This document shows positions 34,782 through 43,973 of a stretch of DNA of 64,000 nt, in pieces. Position numbers and translations under genes: made by a program. The notes beneath the pieces were generated by a model, which was not told the origin of the DNA, ran no database searches, and saw nothing but the letters and a program-made list of their open reading frames with translations. How positions within the stretch are numbered: position 1 is the first letter of the stretch; each line of letters opens with the position of its first letter. The DNA is taken from assembly GCA_041737175.1 (NCBI GenBank), contig JBGSSF010000020.1, forward strand, positions 62,001-126,000, in the 5' to 3' direction. This DNA is from UBA5072 sp041737175 (GTDB lineage Bacteria; Bacteroidota; Bacteroidia; Bacteroidales; UBA10428).

Positions 34782-36431
34782 ATGATCAAAGAAAGGTTTG
34801 TTGATTACATCGAAAAGAGTATTCAGAAAAACTGGAAAATTCCGGCATTGTCGGATTATAATGGGGAAAGCCTTGCGTATTCCGATGTAGGTACCTATAT
34901 TCTGCGGTTCCACCTGCTATTTGATCGCATGGGAATTAAAAAGGGTGATAAAATTGCACTTGTCGGAAAGAATTCCGCACGCTGGTGCTGTGTTTACCTT
35001 TCAGTTGTATCCTACGGGGGTGTCATTGTTCCGATTCTGCCCGATTTCAAGCCCGATGATATCCAATCGATCATTAATCATTCCGATTCGATACTTCTGT
35101 TCAGTTCCGACGCATTTTTTCAATCGGCTGATCCTGCCAAGTTAACAGCCATTCAGGGAATTATTGCTATCAACACATTTGAGCTGCTTCACAGCAGTTC
35201 CCCCAAACTGCGTTCTCTTATGGAAGAGCTCGACGCTGAGTTTGTGAAGGTCTATCCTGAGGGTCTGAAACCTGAAAAATTCAAACTTCCCGAGGTGGGT
35301 AATGAAGAGCTTGCCGTGATAAGTTATACCTCCGGAACCACAGGTTTTTCCAAGGGGGTTATGCTTACAAGCAACAGTCTGGCGGCCAATGTCAAATATG
35401 CGCAGGAGAACATGCCGCTTATGCCGGATGACGATATTGTTTCATTCCTGCCACTGGCTCATTCCTATGGATGCGCGTTTGAGTTTCTTTTTCCTTTCTC
35501 TATCGGCTGTCACATTACGATTCTTACAAAAACCCCGTCACCCCAAATTGTCACCCAGGCTTTCCAGGAGATCAAACCCCGCCTGATCCTGTCGGTTCCA
35601 TTGGTCATAGAAAAGATCTACAAAGCAAAAATCATTCCCGTCATCACCAAGATGCCCGCCAGCCTGCTATTGAAAGCACCTTTGCTGAATCTGCTCATTT
35701 ACAGAAAGATCAAGAAAACGCTGGTAAAGGCATTCGGAGGTAATTTTAAGGAAATCGTAATCGGAGGGGCAGCATTCAATATGGAGGCAGAGATGTTTTT
35801 CAAAAAAATCAAACTGCCTTTTGCCGTTGGTTACGGAATGACAGAATGCGGGCCCCTGATCAGTTATGCGCCATGGACAGTGAATAAATTGGGAGCTTCA
35901 GGCCGGAAGGTAGACACCCTTGAAGTGAAAATTGATTCCCCGGATCCTGCAAAGGTAGTCGGAGAAATTATCCTCAAAGGGGAGAATGTAATGGTGGGAT
36001 ATTATAAAAATCCCGAAGCCACCCGTGAGATCATTGAAGAGGATGGCTGGATGCATACGGGCGATCTGGGACTGATCGACAAGGATGGCTTTATATATAT
36101 CAAGGGCCGGTCTAAAAGTCTGATCCTGGGTTCAAACGGAAAGAATATTTACCCCGAAGAGATTGAGGCAACCATTAACAACAAGAGGTACATCAGTGAG
36201 TCCCTTGTGGTGCATCGCGATGAAAAACTTGTGGCGCTGATCTATCCGGACAGTGATGCCATGACCGCTGATAATATTGCCAAAGATGATCTGGCAGGTA
36301 TCCTGGAACAATACCGCAAGGAACTTAATGCCAGCATTCCCTCATACATGAGCGTTGCCCGGTTTGAAATACACCAGGAGGAGTTTGTTAAAACGCCCAA
36401 ACGGAATATTAAACGCTTTCTCTATAATTAA
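34782..36431 (+). CDS. AMP-forming long-chain acyl-CoA synthetase
   Basis: 549 residues of the ANL superfamily, activating a fatty acid with ATP and CoA. The AMP-binding P-loop is YTSGTTGFSKG (182-192). VGYGMTECGPLISY is the A5 motif, GWMHTGDLGLIDKDGFIYIKGR the hinge motif and NGKNIYPEEIE the C-terminal lid motif. The final catalytic Lys is in KTPKRNIKRF. The closest known type is FadD-like long-chain ligases, but substrate length cannot be read from the sequence. Probably cytoplasmic and membrane-associated. The next gene begins 24 bp downstream. Confidence 0.92.
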   Translation: MIKERFVDYIEKSIQKNWKIPALSDYNGESLAYSDVGTYILRFHLLFDRMGIKKGDKIALVGKNSARWCCVYLSVVSYGGVIVPILPDFKPDDIQSIINHSDSILLFSSDAFFQSADPAKLTAIQGIIAINTFELLHSSSPKLRSLMEELDAEFVKVYPEGLKPEKFKLPEVGNEELAVISYTSGTTGFSKGVMLTSNSLAANVKYAQENMPLMPDDDIVSFLPLAHSYGCAFEFLFPFSIGCHITILTKTPSPQIVTQAFQEIKPRLILSVPLVIEKIYKAKIIPVITKMPASLLLKAPLLNLLIYRKIKKTLVKAFGGNFKEIVIGGAAFNMEAEMFFKKIKLPFAVGYGMTECGPLISYAPWTVNKLGASGRKVDTLEVKIDSPDPAKVVGEIILKGENVMVGYYKNPEATREIIEEDGWMHTGDLGLIDKDGFIYIKGRSKSLILGSNGKNIYPEEIEATINNKRYISESLVVHRDEKLVALIYPDSDAMTADNIAKDDLAGILEQYRKELNASIPSYMSVARFEIHQEEFVKTPKRNIKRFLYN

Positions 36432-36455
36432 TGCCCTGTTTGCGTTCCTGGCTGG

Positions 36456-37361
36456 ATGGATAACATACTAATAACCGGGGGAACCGGACTTATCGGAAGG
36501 CACCTTGGCAAAAAACTGAAGGAAAGGGGATATGTTGTTTCCATATTAAGCAGAAACAGCAGACATGATGCGGATATTCCTGAATATTTCTGGGACGCTG
36601 AAAAAGGCGAAATAGAAAAGGAAGCCCTGTACCGGGCTGATTTTATCATTCACCTGGCGGGAACCGGCATTGGGGATAAAAGATGGACAGAAAGCCGGAA
36701 AAAGGGGATTGTTGACAGCAGAGTCAAAACAGGACTACTATTGCTGGATAAATTACTTGAAAATAAAATTAAACCCAAAGCCTTTATTTCTTCTTCCGCG
36801 GTTGGGTATTACGGAGCCATAACTTCAGACAGGATATTCTCAGAGACAGACCCGCCTTCTCAGGATTTTCTGGGGGAAACCTGCCGGCAATGGGAAGAGG
36901 CTGCTGACCGGTTTGAAGGAGCAGGAATCCGCACCGTGAAAATCAGAGCAGGTGTCGTGCTGACCCCCAGGGGCGGCGCGCTGGCAAAAATGAAAGTTCC
37001 CGTTCTGTTGGGCTTTGGTTCTGCAACAGGCAGCGGAAAACAATTCCTGCCCTGGATACACCTGGATGATTTATGCGGTATTTATATCAGGGCAATTGAG
37101 GATTCAAATATGACCGGCGCTTATAATGCGGTTGCCCCGGAACATATTACAAACAGGGATTTCATGAAGATACTTGCCCGGGTGCTTGGCAAGCCCTTTT
37201 GGTTTCCACCAGTTCCCGCAATTGCCATGAGGCTGTTGTTCGGTGAAATGTCAGCCATGCTTCTGGAAGGAAGCCGGGTGTCATCGGAAAAAATCAGGGC
37301 GACAGGTTTCAGATTTCAGTTTTCAGAACTCAGCAAGGCTCTCACGGACCTTTTCGGTTAG
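36456..37361 (+). CDS. TIGR01777-type NAD(P)-binding epimerase-like protein
   Basis: 301 residues, a short-chain dehydrogenase relative of the extended epimerase group. It has the dinucleotide motif ITGGTGLIGRHLGKKL (5-20), then FIIHLAGTGIGDKRWTESRKK (a family mark), ISSSAVGYYGA with the Tyr, and a C-terminal DUF1731-like region (VPAIAMRLLFGEMSAMLLEGSRVSSEKI). The family (YfcH in E. coli) has no settled reaction. It overlaps the convergent TonB receptor gene by 4 bp and may be co-transcribed with the acyl-CoA ligase. Confidence 0.92.
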   Translation: MDNILITGGTGLIGRHLGKKLKERGYVVSILSRNSRHDADIPEYFWDAEKGEIEKEALYRADFIIHLAGTGIGDKRWTESRKKGIVDSRVKTGLLLLDKLLENKIKPKAFISSSAVGYYGAITSDRIFSETDPPSQDFLGETCRQWEEAADRFEGAGIRTVKIRAGVVLTPRGGALAKMKVPVLLGFGSATGSGKQFLPWIHLDDLCGIYIRAIEDSNMTGAYNAVAPEHITNRDFMKILARVLGKPFWFPPVPAIAMRLLFGEMSAMLLEGSRVSSEKIRATGFRFQFSELSKALTDLFG

Positions 37362-39751
37362 AATTCCGCAATTATTCCAATCGTGGGAAGCACAGTCCCC
37401 GATTCCATAGGGATGTATTTCAGCATATACCGCGACGGATCGTCAGGATCAATGACCGGTTCGCCGGCTTCATTGCGTTGTAAAACCAGTGCATCGGGCT
37501 CATTGGATTTGAAATTATAGACATTTTGAATATCCACATAGAAATTCAATGACCATTTCTTAAAGAAATACTCCTTATCAATTCTTAAATCCAGCTGCTG
37601 AAAATCATCGAGCCTTTTTGTGTTGAACAGGCTGTAATCAGGATATCCCTGGCCGCGTGCATCCCAGGCTTCCATGATTGAAGAGCGGTCATAATCATAA
37701 GGAGTGTAAGGGCCTCCCCCAACAAACCTCCATCTCATCCCTACATTCCAGTTTCTCTTGAACTGTGAGGCAACGGACAGATTAAGAATATGCCGGTTGT
37801 CCCAGGATGAAGGAATCAGACGGCCGGATTTATCCTCGAATTCCGAACGGACGTAAGTATAGGATAAAATGATGCTCAGCAAATCCATTATTTTGTCACG
37901 GTAATATAGTTCTGCTCCATATGCCCTGCCGGATGACGTAGAGGTGACAGGTTCGTCGCCATAAACACCGTAATCAGCTCCTTTGCTGGCGATGGAAACC
38001 GAGTCAAGAACTGAGAACGGATAACGGTCATACCATTTTATAAATCCTTCCAATGAAAGACGTGAATTTTCTGTTCGTTTGTATTCAAATCCTCCAACCA
38101 GGTGATCTGCCCGGATGTAAGTAATATTATTCTCTTTGTTCACCAGTTCTCCTGCCGTGTTCCGGTATCCCAGCGTTGTATAGGACGGTAGCTGAAAATA
38201 CCTTCCAATATTGGCATTCAGGAATACCTTTTCAGTGATGCCATAAGATACAGAAGCTCTGGGTGAAAGCTGCCTGAGCGGATTCGACATATCACCGGAA
38301 TAGCTGTTCCCGTCTGCGCGGAATCCGGCGGACAAAGTCACCCGGTCTTTCAGATAACTGCGGCTTATCTGAAAAAAGGCATTGTATTTGAAGAAATCCA
38401 GGTCCGATTTGTAAACGCGTGAGGTTAATGTATCATCCCCCAGGGGTATGAATACTTTCTGAAAGGTATTGTTATTGTATTTGGCATATTCCATTCCCGC
38501 TCCCCCCGTGATTTTATAACCATTTAAACGAGCGGTGTTCTCATATCTCAACTTATTCTCGATTTCCTGTGAAACATATTTCAGAAGCAGGTTACCGTTA
38601 TTATCATTGTTTTCATATTTGCTGGATTCATTATTGAGCATATTCCGGCTCAGTATCCAGGAACCGTAAGAGTTTTCCCTGTAATGACGGTATACGGCTC
38701 CGATAGCGTATGTCCACTGGTCATAAGAAGGCAGGTAACTGAGTATATATTTCTGATCTTCCGTGGGATCTTCGATTCCGGTGTTCAGGATACTATTGTC
38801 CAGAGAACCAATGCTGAGGAGGGTCAGTTCATGTTTCTGGTCGAAACGGGTTTTAACTTTGATCGTGTAATCATTGAATGTAGGCAGGAAGGGTAGTCCC
38901 AATGCGCTGAACAGAAGCTGAAGATAAGAACGTCTGGCTGAAACCAGCAAGGTTGTTTTTTTACCCAGCGGACCCGATGCACTGAGGGCAAGTTCGCTGG
39001 CTCCTACTGCAGCCCTGTAAACCGTTTTATCAGGATTGCCGTCAACGAGTTTCATATCCAGCACTGAGCTGAGAACATTGCCCCGGTTTGCAGGGAAGGC
39101 ACCGGTAAATAGATCTACTTCACGCAGAAAATCGCTGTTGATAATTCCCACTGAACCACCGCTGGCCCCCTGGGTGCCAAAGTGATTCAGGTTGGGGATC
39201 TCAATGCCGTCCAGTAGGAACCGGTTCTCAGAAGGCCCTCCGCCGCGCACAATGAGATCATTGCGGTAGGAAAGTCCGGACGAAACACCCGGCAGGGATT
39301 GAATAATTTTTGAAATATCGCGGTTGCCGCCGGGACTTCTTTCGATCTCTGCGATACCAATGGATTTGAGAGAAACCGGACTTTCCTCCATCCTCTTGAA
39401 AGCGCTCGCCTTAATGACCACCTGGGCGAGTTCAACCGGTCTTTCTTTCAGGGCAATATCCGTAAAAGTTACACGGGCATTCGTAACATGGAACTCTTCG
39501 GTGATGGTGTTTTCATATCCGACAGCCAGGGCTGCAAGTTTGTAGTAACCCGGAACAACACCATTGAAAGTAAAATTCCCTGCCGTGTCACTCAGGGTTG
39601 AAGTATTGGTGCCATAAATGACTAAACTGACATAGGGCATGGATTCATTGTTGGCTCCGTTAAAGACTCGTCCTTTGATGGTACCGGACTGACCGTAGGA
39701 TAAAACCGGGATCAGAAGGGACAGTAGAGCCAATATGTATTTTATAATCAT
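37358..39751 (-). CDS. TonB-dependent receptor with carboxypeptidase-like N-terminal domain
   Basis: 797 residues. Signal peptide (YILALLSLLIPVLSYGQ), then a ~85-residue carboxypeptidase-regulatory-like domain (GTIKGRVFNGANNESMPYVSLVIYGTNTSTLSDTAGNFTF). The plug follows (SKIIQSLPGVSSGLSYRNDLIVRGGGPSENRFLLDG), then a 22-strand-type barrel ending LPTIGIIAEF with C-terminal Phe. The substrate is not evident. There is no SusD partner, so it is not a standard glycan-uptake pair; a peptide, siderophore or metal complex is as likely. An M14 peptidase starts 189 bp away on the other strand. Confidence 0.92.
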   Translation of the reverse strand: MIIKYILALLSLLIPVLSYGQSGTIKGRVFNGANNESMPYVSLVIYGTNTSTLSDTAGNFTFNGVVPGYYKLAALAVGYENTITEEFHVTNARVTFTDIALKERPVELAQVVIKASAFKRMEESPVSLKSIGIAEIERSPGGNRDISKIIQSLPGVSSGLSYRNDLIVRGGGPSENRFLLDGIEIPNLNHFGTQGASGGSVGIINSDFLREVDLFTGAFPANRGNVLSSVLDMKLVDGNPDKTVYRAAVGASELALSASGPLGKKTTLLVSARRSYLQLLFSALGLPFLPTFNDYTIKVKTRFDQKHELTLLSIGSLDNSILNTGIEDPTEDQKYILSYLPSYDQWTYAIGAVYRHYRENSYGSWILSRNMLNNESSKYENNDNNGNLLLKYVSQEIENKLRYENTARLNGYKITGGAGMEYAKYNNNTFQKVFIPLGDDTLTSRVYKSDLDFFKYNAFFQISRSYLKDRVTLSAGFRADGNSYSGDMSNPLRQLSPRASVSYGITEKVFLNANIGRYFQLPSYTTLGYRNTAGELVNKENNITYIRADHLVGGFEYKRTENSRLSLEGFIKWYDRYPFSVLDSVSIASKGADYGVYGDEPVTSTSSGRAYGAELYYRDKIMDLLSIILSYTYVRSEFEDKSGRLIPSSWDNRHILNLSVASQFKRNWNVGMRWRFVGGGPYTPYDYDRSSIMEAWDARGQGYPDYSLFNTKRLDDFQQLDLRIDKEYFFKKWSLNFYVDIQNVYNFKSNEPDALVLQRNEAGEPVIDPDDPSRYMLKYIPMESGTVLPTIGIIAEF

Positions 39752-39940
39752 TAAGTTAGTTCGTAAATGTGTAAAATGTACAGGAATACTTTGTTTAAAT
39801 AATTTACATAAAGATTAAACAGCATACCTTGTACCTTGTTCAAAAGAAAATTAAATATTTACCGATTTCTCATGCACGAATTCACAGGGAGGCTTAAATT
39901 TGTTGAATGACCTATTTTATTAGATAAATAGCACTGCATC

Positions 39941-41737
39941 ATGAAAACCTTGTCGCATTATATAGTCCTGTTTGTCATCCTTGGTTTTATTTTTTATGTC
40001 AGGTTGCAAGCCCAGCCATCCGGGGAATTCGATACCTGGTGGGAAAGATCCGGTTATACTGAGACACCCCGTTATGATGAGACGGTGGCCTATTGCATGA
40101 AACTGGATAAAGCATCTTCCGTTATATCGTACCGTATTTTTGGCAAGAGCTTGCAGGGAAGGGACTTACCATTGCTGATCCTGGATAAGGACGGCTTTTC
40201 CACGCCGGAAGAGGTGGAAAAAAGCGGGAAGATAAAATTGCTTGTGCAGGGATGTGTGCATGCCGGAGAAACGGAAGGCAAGGATGCCGGGTTGGCATTG
40301 TTCCGTGATATTGCAATGAAAAACAAAGATCTGAACCTGGACAGCATAACGATTTTATTCATCCCGGTATTTAACACCGACGGGCACGAGCGTTTTACGC
40401 CATATACGCGAATCAACCAGAACGGGCCCAAGGAAGCAGGATGGCGAACCACCGCAAATAACCTGAACCTGAACCGGGATTACCTCAAGGCAGATGCACC
40501 GGAGATGCGGGCCTGGCTGAAGCTTTTCAATCAATGGGATCCTGACTTTTTTATCGATTGCCATACTACCGATGGGGCTGATTATCAGTACCCGGTGACC
40601 ATTGAATATGACGGTTTCAATGACGTACTGCTAAGCGAGTGGCTTTCTGAATCCTACGCCCCCGTCCTTTCCGGGATGATGGAAAAATCGGGTTCCCCGG
40701 TTTTCAATTACGTTTCATTCAGGAACTGGCATGATCCGCGCAGCGGACTGGTGGGACATGTTCCCGGACCGCGTTTTTCGACCGGATATGCGGCAGCCCG
40801 CAACCGGTTTGCCTTGCTTATTGAAACGCACATGCTGAAGGATTATAAAACGCGGGTGACAGGCATTTATCATGTGCTTGAAAACACGCTGATCATCTTG
40901 GCCCGTGAAAAATCGAGAATGGAAGCTATTCTCCGTGCGGCTGACAGTTATACCATCTCTGAGAAATTCAGGAAGGAACCCTGTTTGATCGGATGTGAGC
41001 CCTCCATGACCGACAGTATCATGGTAAAATTCCGGGGAATCGATTACACGGTTGAGAAGAGTGATTTAACCGGTGGAAACTGGTATCAATACAATTCCAG
41101 ACCGGTAGAATTTTTACTCCCGTTGTACAATAAACAGATCCCGACTCTGTTTGCACAATTGCCCGAAGCCTATATCATACCGGTTGAATGGAAAGAAATT
41201 ATCAACCGGCTTGACTGGCATGGCATCAGGTATGACCTGCTGGCTGAATCTGCCACAATTCCGGTTGAAACCTATAAATTCTCGAATCCCCGATGGAATA
41301 AGGAACCTTATGAAGGCAGGCAAATTATTTCTTCGGTTGAGACCGATACGGTGGTTACATCAAGAACCTTTGCAAGGGGTTCGGCAGTAGTATGGACAAA
41401 TCAGCCCACTGCGCGGCTGATTGCATTTATATTTGAGCCGGCTACCGAAGAATCATTCCTGAAATGGGGATTTTTCAATGCTGTTTTTGAGGAAAAGGAA
41501 TATGTCGAGACTTATGTAATGGAGAAAATGGCAAGGGAGATGATCCGAAAGGATCCCGCTCTGAAAAAGAGGTTTGACAGGCGTAAGGCAGAGAATCCTG
41601 AATTTGCCTTGAACCCTTACCAACAGCTCCTTTGGTTCTACAGGCTTACACCATACTATGATCAGTCGGTTGGACTGTATCCGGTGGGTAAAATTGTGGA
41701 GGGGCATACGCTGGATACTTTAAAAATCATTCAGTAA
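39941..41737 (+). CDS. Exported M14 family zinc carboxypeptidase
   Basis: 598 residues with an N-terminal signal (YIVLFVILGFIFYVRLQAQ). The peptidase_M14 domain has zinc ligands His107 and Glu110 in CVHAGETEGKD and His208 in IDCHTTDG. NTDGHERFTPYTRINQNGP and NLNLNRDY bind the substrate carboxylate. LLIETHML contains the general-base Glu. The C-terminal ~250 residues are an uncharacterised beta-rich region that includes a DUF-like LPLYNKQIPTLFAQLPEAYIIP segment. Likely periplasmic or surface peptide trimming, which fits the divergent TonB receptor if that takes up peptides. Confidence 0.9.
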   Translation: MKTLSHYIVLFVILGFIFYVRLQAQPSGEFDTWWERSGYTETPRYDETVAYCMKLDKASSVISYRIFGKSLQGRDLPLLILDKDGFSTPEEVEKSGKIKLLVQGCVHAGETEGKDAGLALFRDIAMKNKDLNLDSITILFIPVFNTDGHERFTPYTRINQNGPKEAGWRTTANNLNLNRDYLKADAPEMRAWLKLFNQWDPDFFIDCHTTDGADYQYPVTIEYDGFNDVLLSEWLSESYAPVLSGMMEKSGSPVFNYVSFRNWHDPRSGLVGHVPGPRFSTGYAAARNRFALLIETHMLKDYKTRVTGIYHVLENTLIILAREKSRMEAILRAADSYTISEKFRKEPCLIGCEPSMTDSIMVKFRGIDYTVEKSDLTGGNWYQYNSRPVEFLLPLYNKQIPTLFAQLPEAYIIPVEWKEIINRLDWHGIRYDLLAESATIPVETYKFSNPRWNKEPYEGRQIISSVETDTVVTSRTFARGSAVVWTNQPTARLIAFIFEPATEESFLKWGFFNAVFEEKEYVETYVMEKMAREMIRKDPALKKRFDRRKAENPEFALNPYQQLLWFYRLTPYYDQSVGLYPVGKIVEGHTLDTLKIIQ

Positions 41738-41811
41738 AAGGCAGTAAAGCAAGTTTCGGATTTTATCAGGACAAATTGCTTGCGACCTTTGCTTTATAAA
41801 ACCCGGATAAA

Positions 41812-42654
41812 ATGACCGAACAGGATAGTATTGATTACAGGCGCATTGCTGAGGCGATAAATTATATAAAACAGAATTTCAGAGATCAGCCCGACCTTGA
41901 CAGAATTGCTGAGGAAGTGCATGTAAGCCCCTTTCATTTCCAACGACTTTTTACTGAATGGGCGGGGACAAGTCCTAAAAAATTTCTGCAGTATATCAGC
42001 ATTGAGCACGCGAAAAAGCTGCTCAAGGAAAATCAGGCTACATTGTTTGAGACGGCCTATGAAACAGGCCTTTCCGGAACCAGCCGGCTTCACGACTTAT
42101 TCATTAAAATTGAAGGAATGACCCCTGCGGAATATAAAAACGGGGGCAAAAATCTATCCATCCATTATAGTTTTGCAGGAAGCCCTTTCGGAAATCTAAT
42201 CGTCGCTTCCACTGCCAAGGGGATATGTTATATGGCGTTTCAGGAGGATGAAAAGGCTGCTGCAGAGGAGTTGGGGAAAAAATATCCGAATGCTTCATTC
42301 AGCAGAGGATCCGATGTAATGCAGAAAAACGCCTTGCATATTTTCCAGAACGACTGGAGCAGGATTCATGAAATCAGATTGCATTTAAAAGGAACGGAAT
42401 TTCAGCTGAAAGTATGGGAAACCTTGTTAAAAATACCCATGGGACAACTCACCACCTATGGGGCCATAGCCGGAGAGATAGGCAGGTCAGGGGCTTCAAG
42501 AGCCGTTGGCACGGCCATTGCAAATAATCCAGTGGCTTTTTTAATTCCCTGCCACAGAATTATACAGTCTACCGGGATCTTTGGCGGCTACAGATGGGGC
42601 AATACAAGAAAAACGGCCATGATTGGCTGGGAGGGGGCCAGGAGTAATCGGTAA
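41812..42654 (+). CDS. AraC-Ogt fusion: methylated-DNA-protein cysteine methyltransferase
   Basis: 280 residues. The N-terminal ~110 are an AraC-type helix-turn-helix (LDRIAEEVHVSPFHFQRLFTEWAGTSPKKFLQY...FETAYETGLSGTSRLHDLF). The C-terminal part is an Ogt/MGMT domain with acceptor Cys247 in PCHRII and the arginine-finger helix SRAVGTAIANNP. It lacks the Ada N-terminal zinc domain that senses methylphosphotriesters, so it repairs O6-methylguanine or O4-methylthymine and might regulate by an unknown cue. The final residues (SNR) and the stop codon are encoded by the first two units of a 7-base array. Confidence 0.93.
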   Translation: MTEQDSIDYRRIAEAINYIKQNFRDQPDLDRIAEEVHVSPFHFQRLFTEWAGTSPKKFLQYISIEHAKKLLKENQATLFETAYETGLSGTSRLHDLFIKIEGMTPAEYKNGGKNLSIHYSFAGSPFGNLIVASTAKGICYMAFQEDEKAAAEELGKKYPNASFSRGSDVMQKNALHIFQNDWSRIHEIRLHLKGTEFQLKVWETLLKIPMGQLTTYGAIAGEIGRSGASRAVGTAIANNPVAFLIPCHRIIQSTGIFGGYRWGNTRKTAMIGWEGARSNR

Positions 42655-42706
42655 TCGGTAATCAGTAAACGGTAAACAGTGAAAAGTAAACAGTGAAAAG
42701 TAAACG
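42644..42706 (+). repeat. Nine-unit 7-base tandem array overlapping the Ogt stop codon
   Basis: Units in order: GTAATCG, GTAATCG, GTAATCA, GTAAACG, GTAAACA, GTGAAAA, GTAAACA, GTGAAAA, GTAAACG. The second unit supplies the stop TAA (42652-42654). Same phase and unit style as the arrays at 25251 and 49255. Confidence 0.93.
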
Positions 42707-42757
42707 GTAGGTAAAGAGATCAAAAGGTATTAGTTTTACAGCGATTATACATGGTAT

Positions 42758-43897
42758 ATGCTGTCTTTTAAAGTTTTCTTTCAAAACCGGAAATACTTTG
42801 CCCCGGCATTTTTATATTCCTGCTTTAGTCTTGTTTTCAGTACATGGGTCATTTACATTCCTTTTGTAGCAGATAAACTGAACATTACGGAAGGAAAGAT
42901 CGGCGGAGCCCTCTTTTTCACAGCATTAGGATCGCTATCGATGCTGCCGGTCAGTAATAGGCTGGTGGAAAAACTAGGAGTCGGACGACAGGCTTTTTTT
43001 GGTTTTGTAGGTTATGCCATCGCAATTTACGGTATGTTCCTGGCGCCTACATACCCGTTGCTTTGTCTGGCCCTGTTTTTTTTTGGTACCATGAGCTCGT
43101 TGTTTGTTATTGCGCTCAACTCGCTCACTGCCACAATAGAAAAGAAGGCCGGCATAAATATCATGTCCGGCAGTCACGGGTTCTGGAGCATCGGCGGGAT
43201 CATCGGTGCATCCGCGGGCAGCTTTATCGCCGGCATAATCAAGATGCCGTTGTTGCATATTACCGTCCTTGTTGTCATTTTGATCTCTATCCAGCTCTGG
43301 CTTAGGAAAGAATATTTTCACATACGCACCCAGCATTTTGAGAAAGAAAAGCATGGAAAATTCCCGATTAAACCCTTGCTGGCCATCGCTTCCATCAGTC
43401 TGATCATTATGGTCGCCGAGGGCGCCATTGCAGATTGGAGCGCCCTGTATCTGAAGAAAGTGGTAATGATGAAGGGGCAGTTTCTGGGTCTCGGTTACGC
43501 TTTATTTTCAGTTGGAATGGCCATGGGCCGTTTTACGGGAGATGCGCTGAGTTCCAGGCTCGGATCATGGAAAATGTTGCGTATTTCTATTGGCATGGCG
43601 CTGGCAGGTTTTACGCTGGTTCTGCTGACCATTCCATCCAGCACACTGGTGGGATTTTTTATTATCGGTCTGGGTTTTTCAACCGTCGTGCCTGAAGTAT
43701 ACCGTTTGGCTTCACGGATTAAGGGCATCCGGACCGCCGATGGCGTTTCGTTTATATCTGCCACAGCCAATGTTGGTTTCCTGACCGGGCCGGTGGTATT
43801 GGGTTTCATCGCCGAGCTGCGCACCCTGCATGTCAGTTTCATGGCGTTGATGGCATTTGTGACAATGGCTTTTGTTATGGCATTGTTTAGGAAGTAG
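42758..43897 (+). CDS. MFS transporter (sugar/drug exporter-like)
   Basis: 379 residues with about 11-12 hydrophobic helices. The start MLSFKVFFQNRKYFAPAFLYSC is consistent with a cytoplasmic N-terminus. The loop between helices 2 and 3 has NRLVEKLGVGRQ, a weak version of the MFS motif A, and the mirrored DALSSRLGSWKML is present after helix 8. The general pattern resembles the YbjJ/FucP-like branch. Substrate unknown. The start is about 50 bp after the 7-base array and there is no obvious consensus promoter. Confidence 0.88.
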   Translation: MLSFKVFFQNRKYFAPAFLYSCFSLVFSTWVIYIPFVADKLNITEGKIGGALFFTALGSLSMLPVSNRLVEKLGVGRQAFFGFVGYAIAIYGMFLAPTYPLLCLALFFFGTMSSLFVIALNSLTATIEKKAGINIMSGSHGFWSIGGIIGASAGSFIAGIIKMPLLHITVLVVILISIQLWLRKEYFHIRTQHFEKEKHGKFPIKPLLAIASISLIIMVAEGAIADWSALYLKKVVMMKGQFLGLGYALFSVGMAMGRFTGDALSSRLGSWKMLRISIGMALAGFTLVLLTIPSSTLVGFFIIGLGFSTVVPEVYRLASRIKGIRTADGVSFISATANVGFLTGPVVLGFIAELRTLHVSFMALMAFVTMAFVMALFRK

Positions 43898-43906
43898 CTT
43901 GGAAGC

Positions 43907-43942
43907 AGCAGTAGCAGCGGCAGTAGAAGGAGCAGTGGCAGT
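43907..43942 (+). repeat. Six-unit 6-base tandem array after the MFS gene
   Basis: AGCAGT, AGCAGC, GGCAGT, AGAAGG, AGCAGT, GGCAGT, starting 10 bp after the MFS stop codon. Less uniform than the 7-base arrays; possibly an unrelated slippage product. Confidence 0.7.
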
Positions 43943-43973
43943 GAAAAAAAAATCGATATAATAAATTAACATC

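Noticed and set aside
41738..41811. Inverted TAAAGCAA ... TTGCTTTA between the M14 peptidase and Ogt genes
   Set aside because: The arms are only 8 bp and ~40 bp apart, which is weak as a hairpin and could occur by chance.
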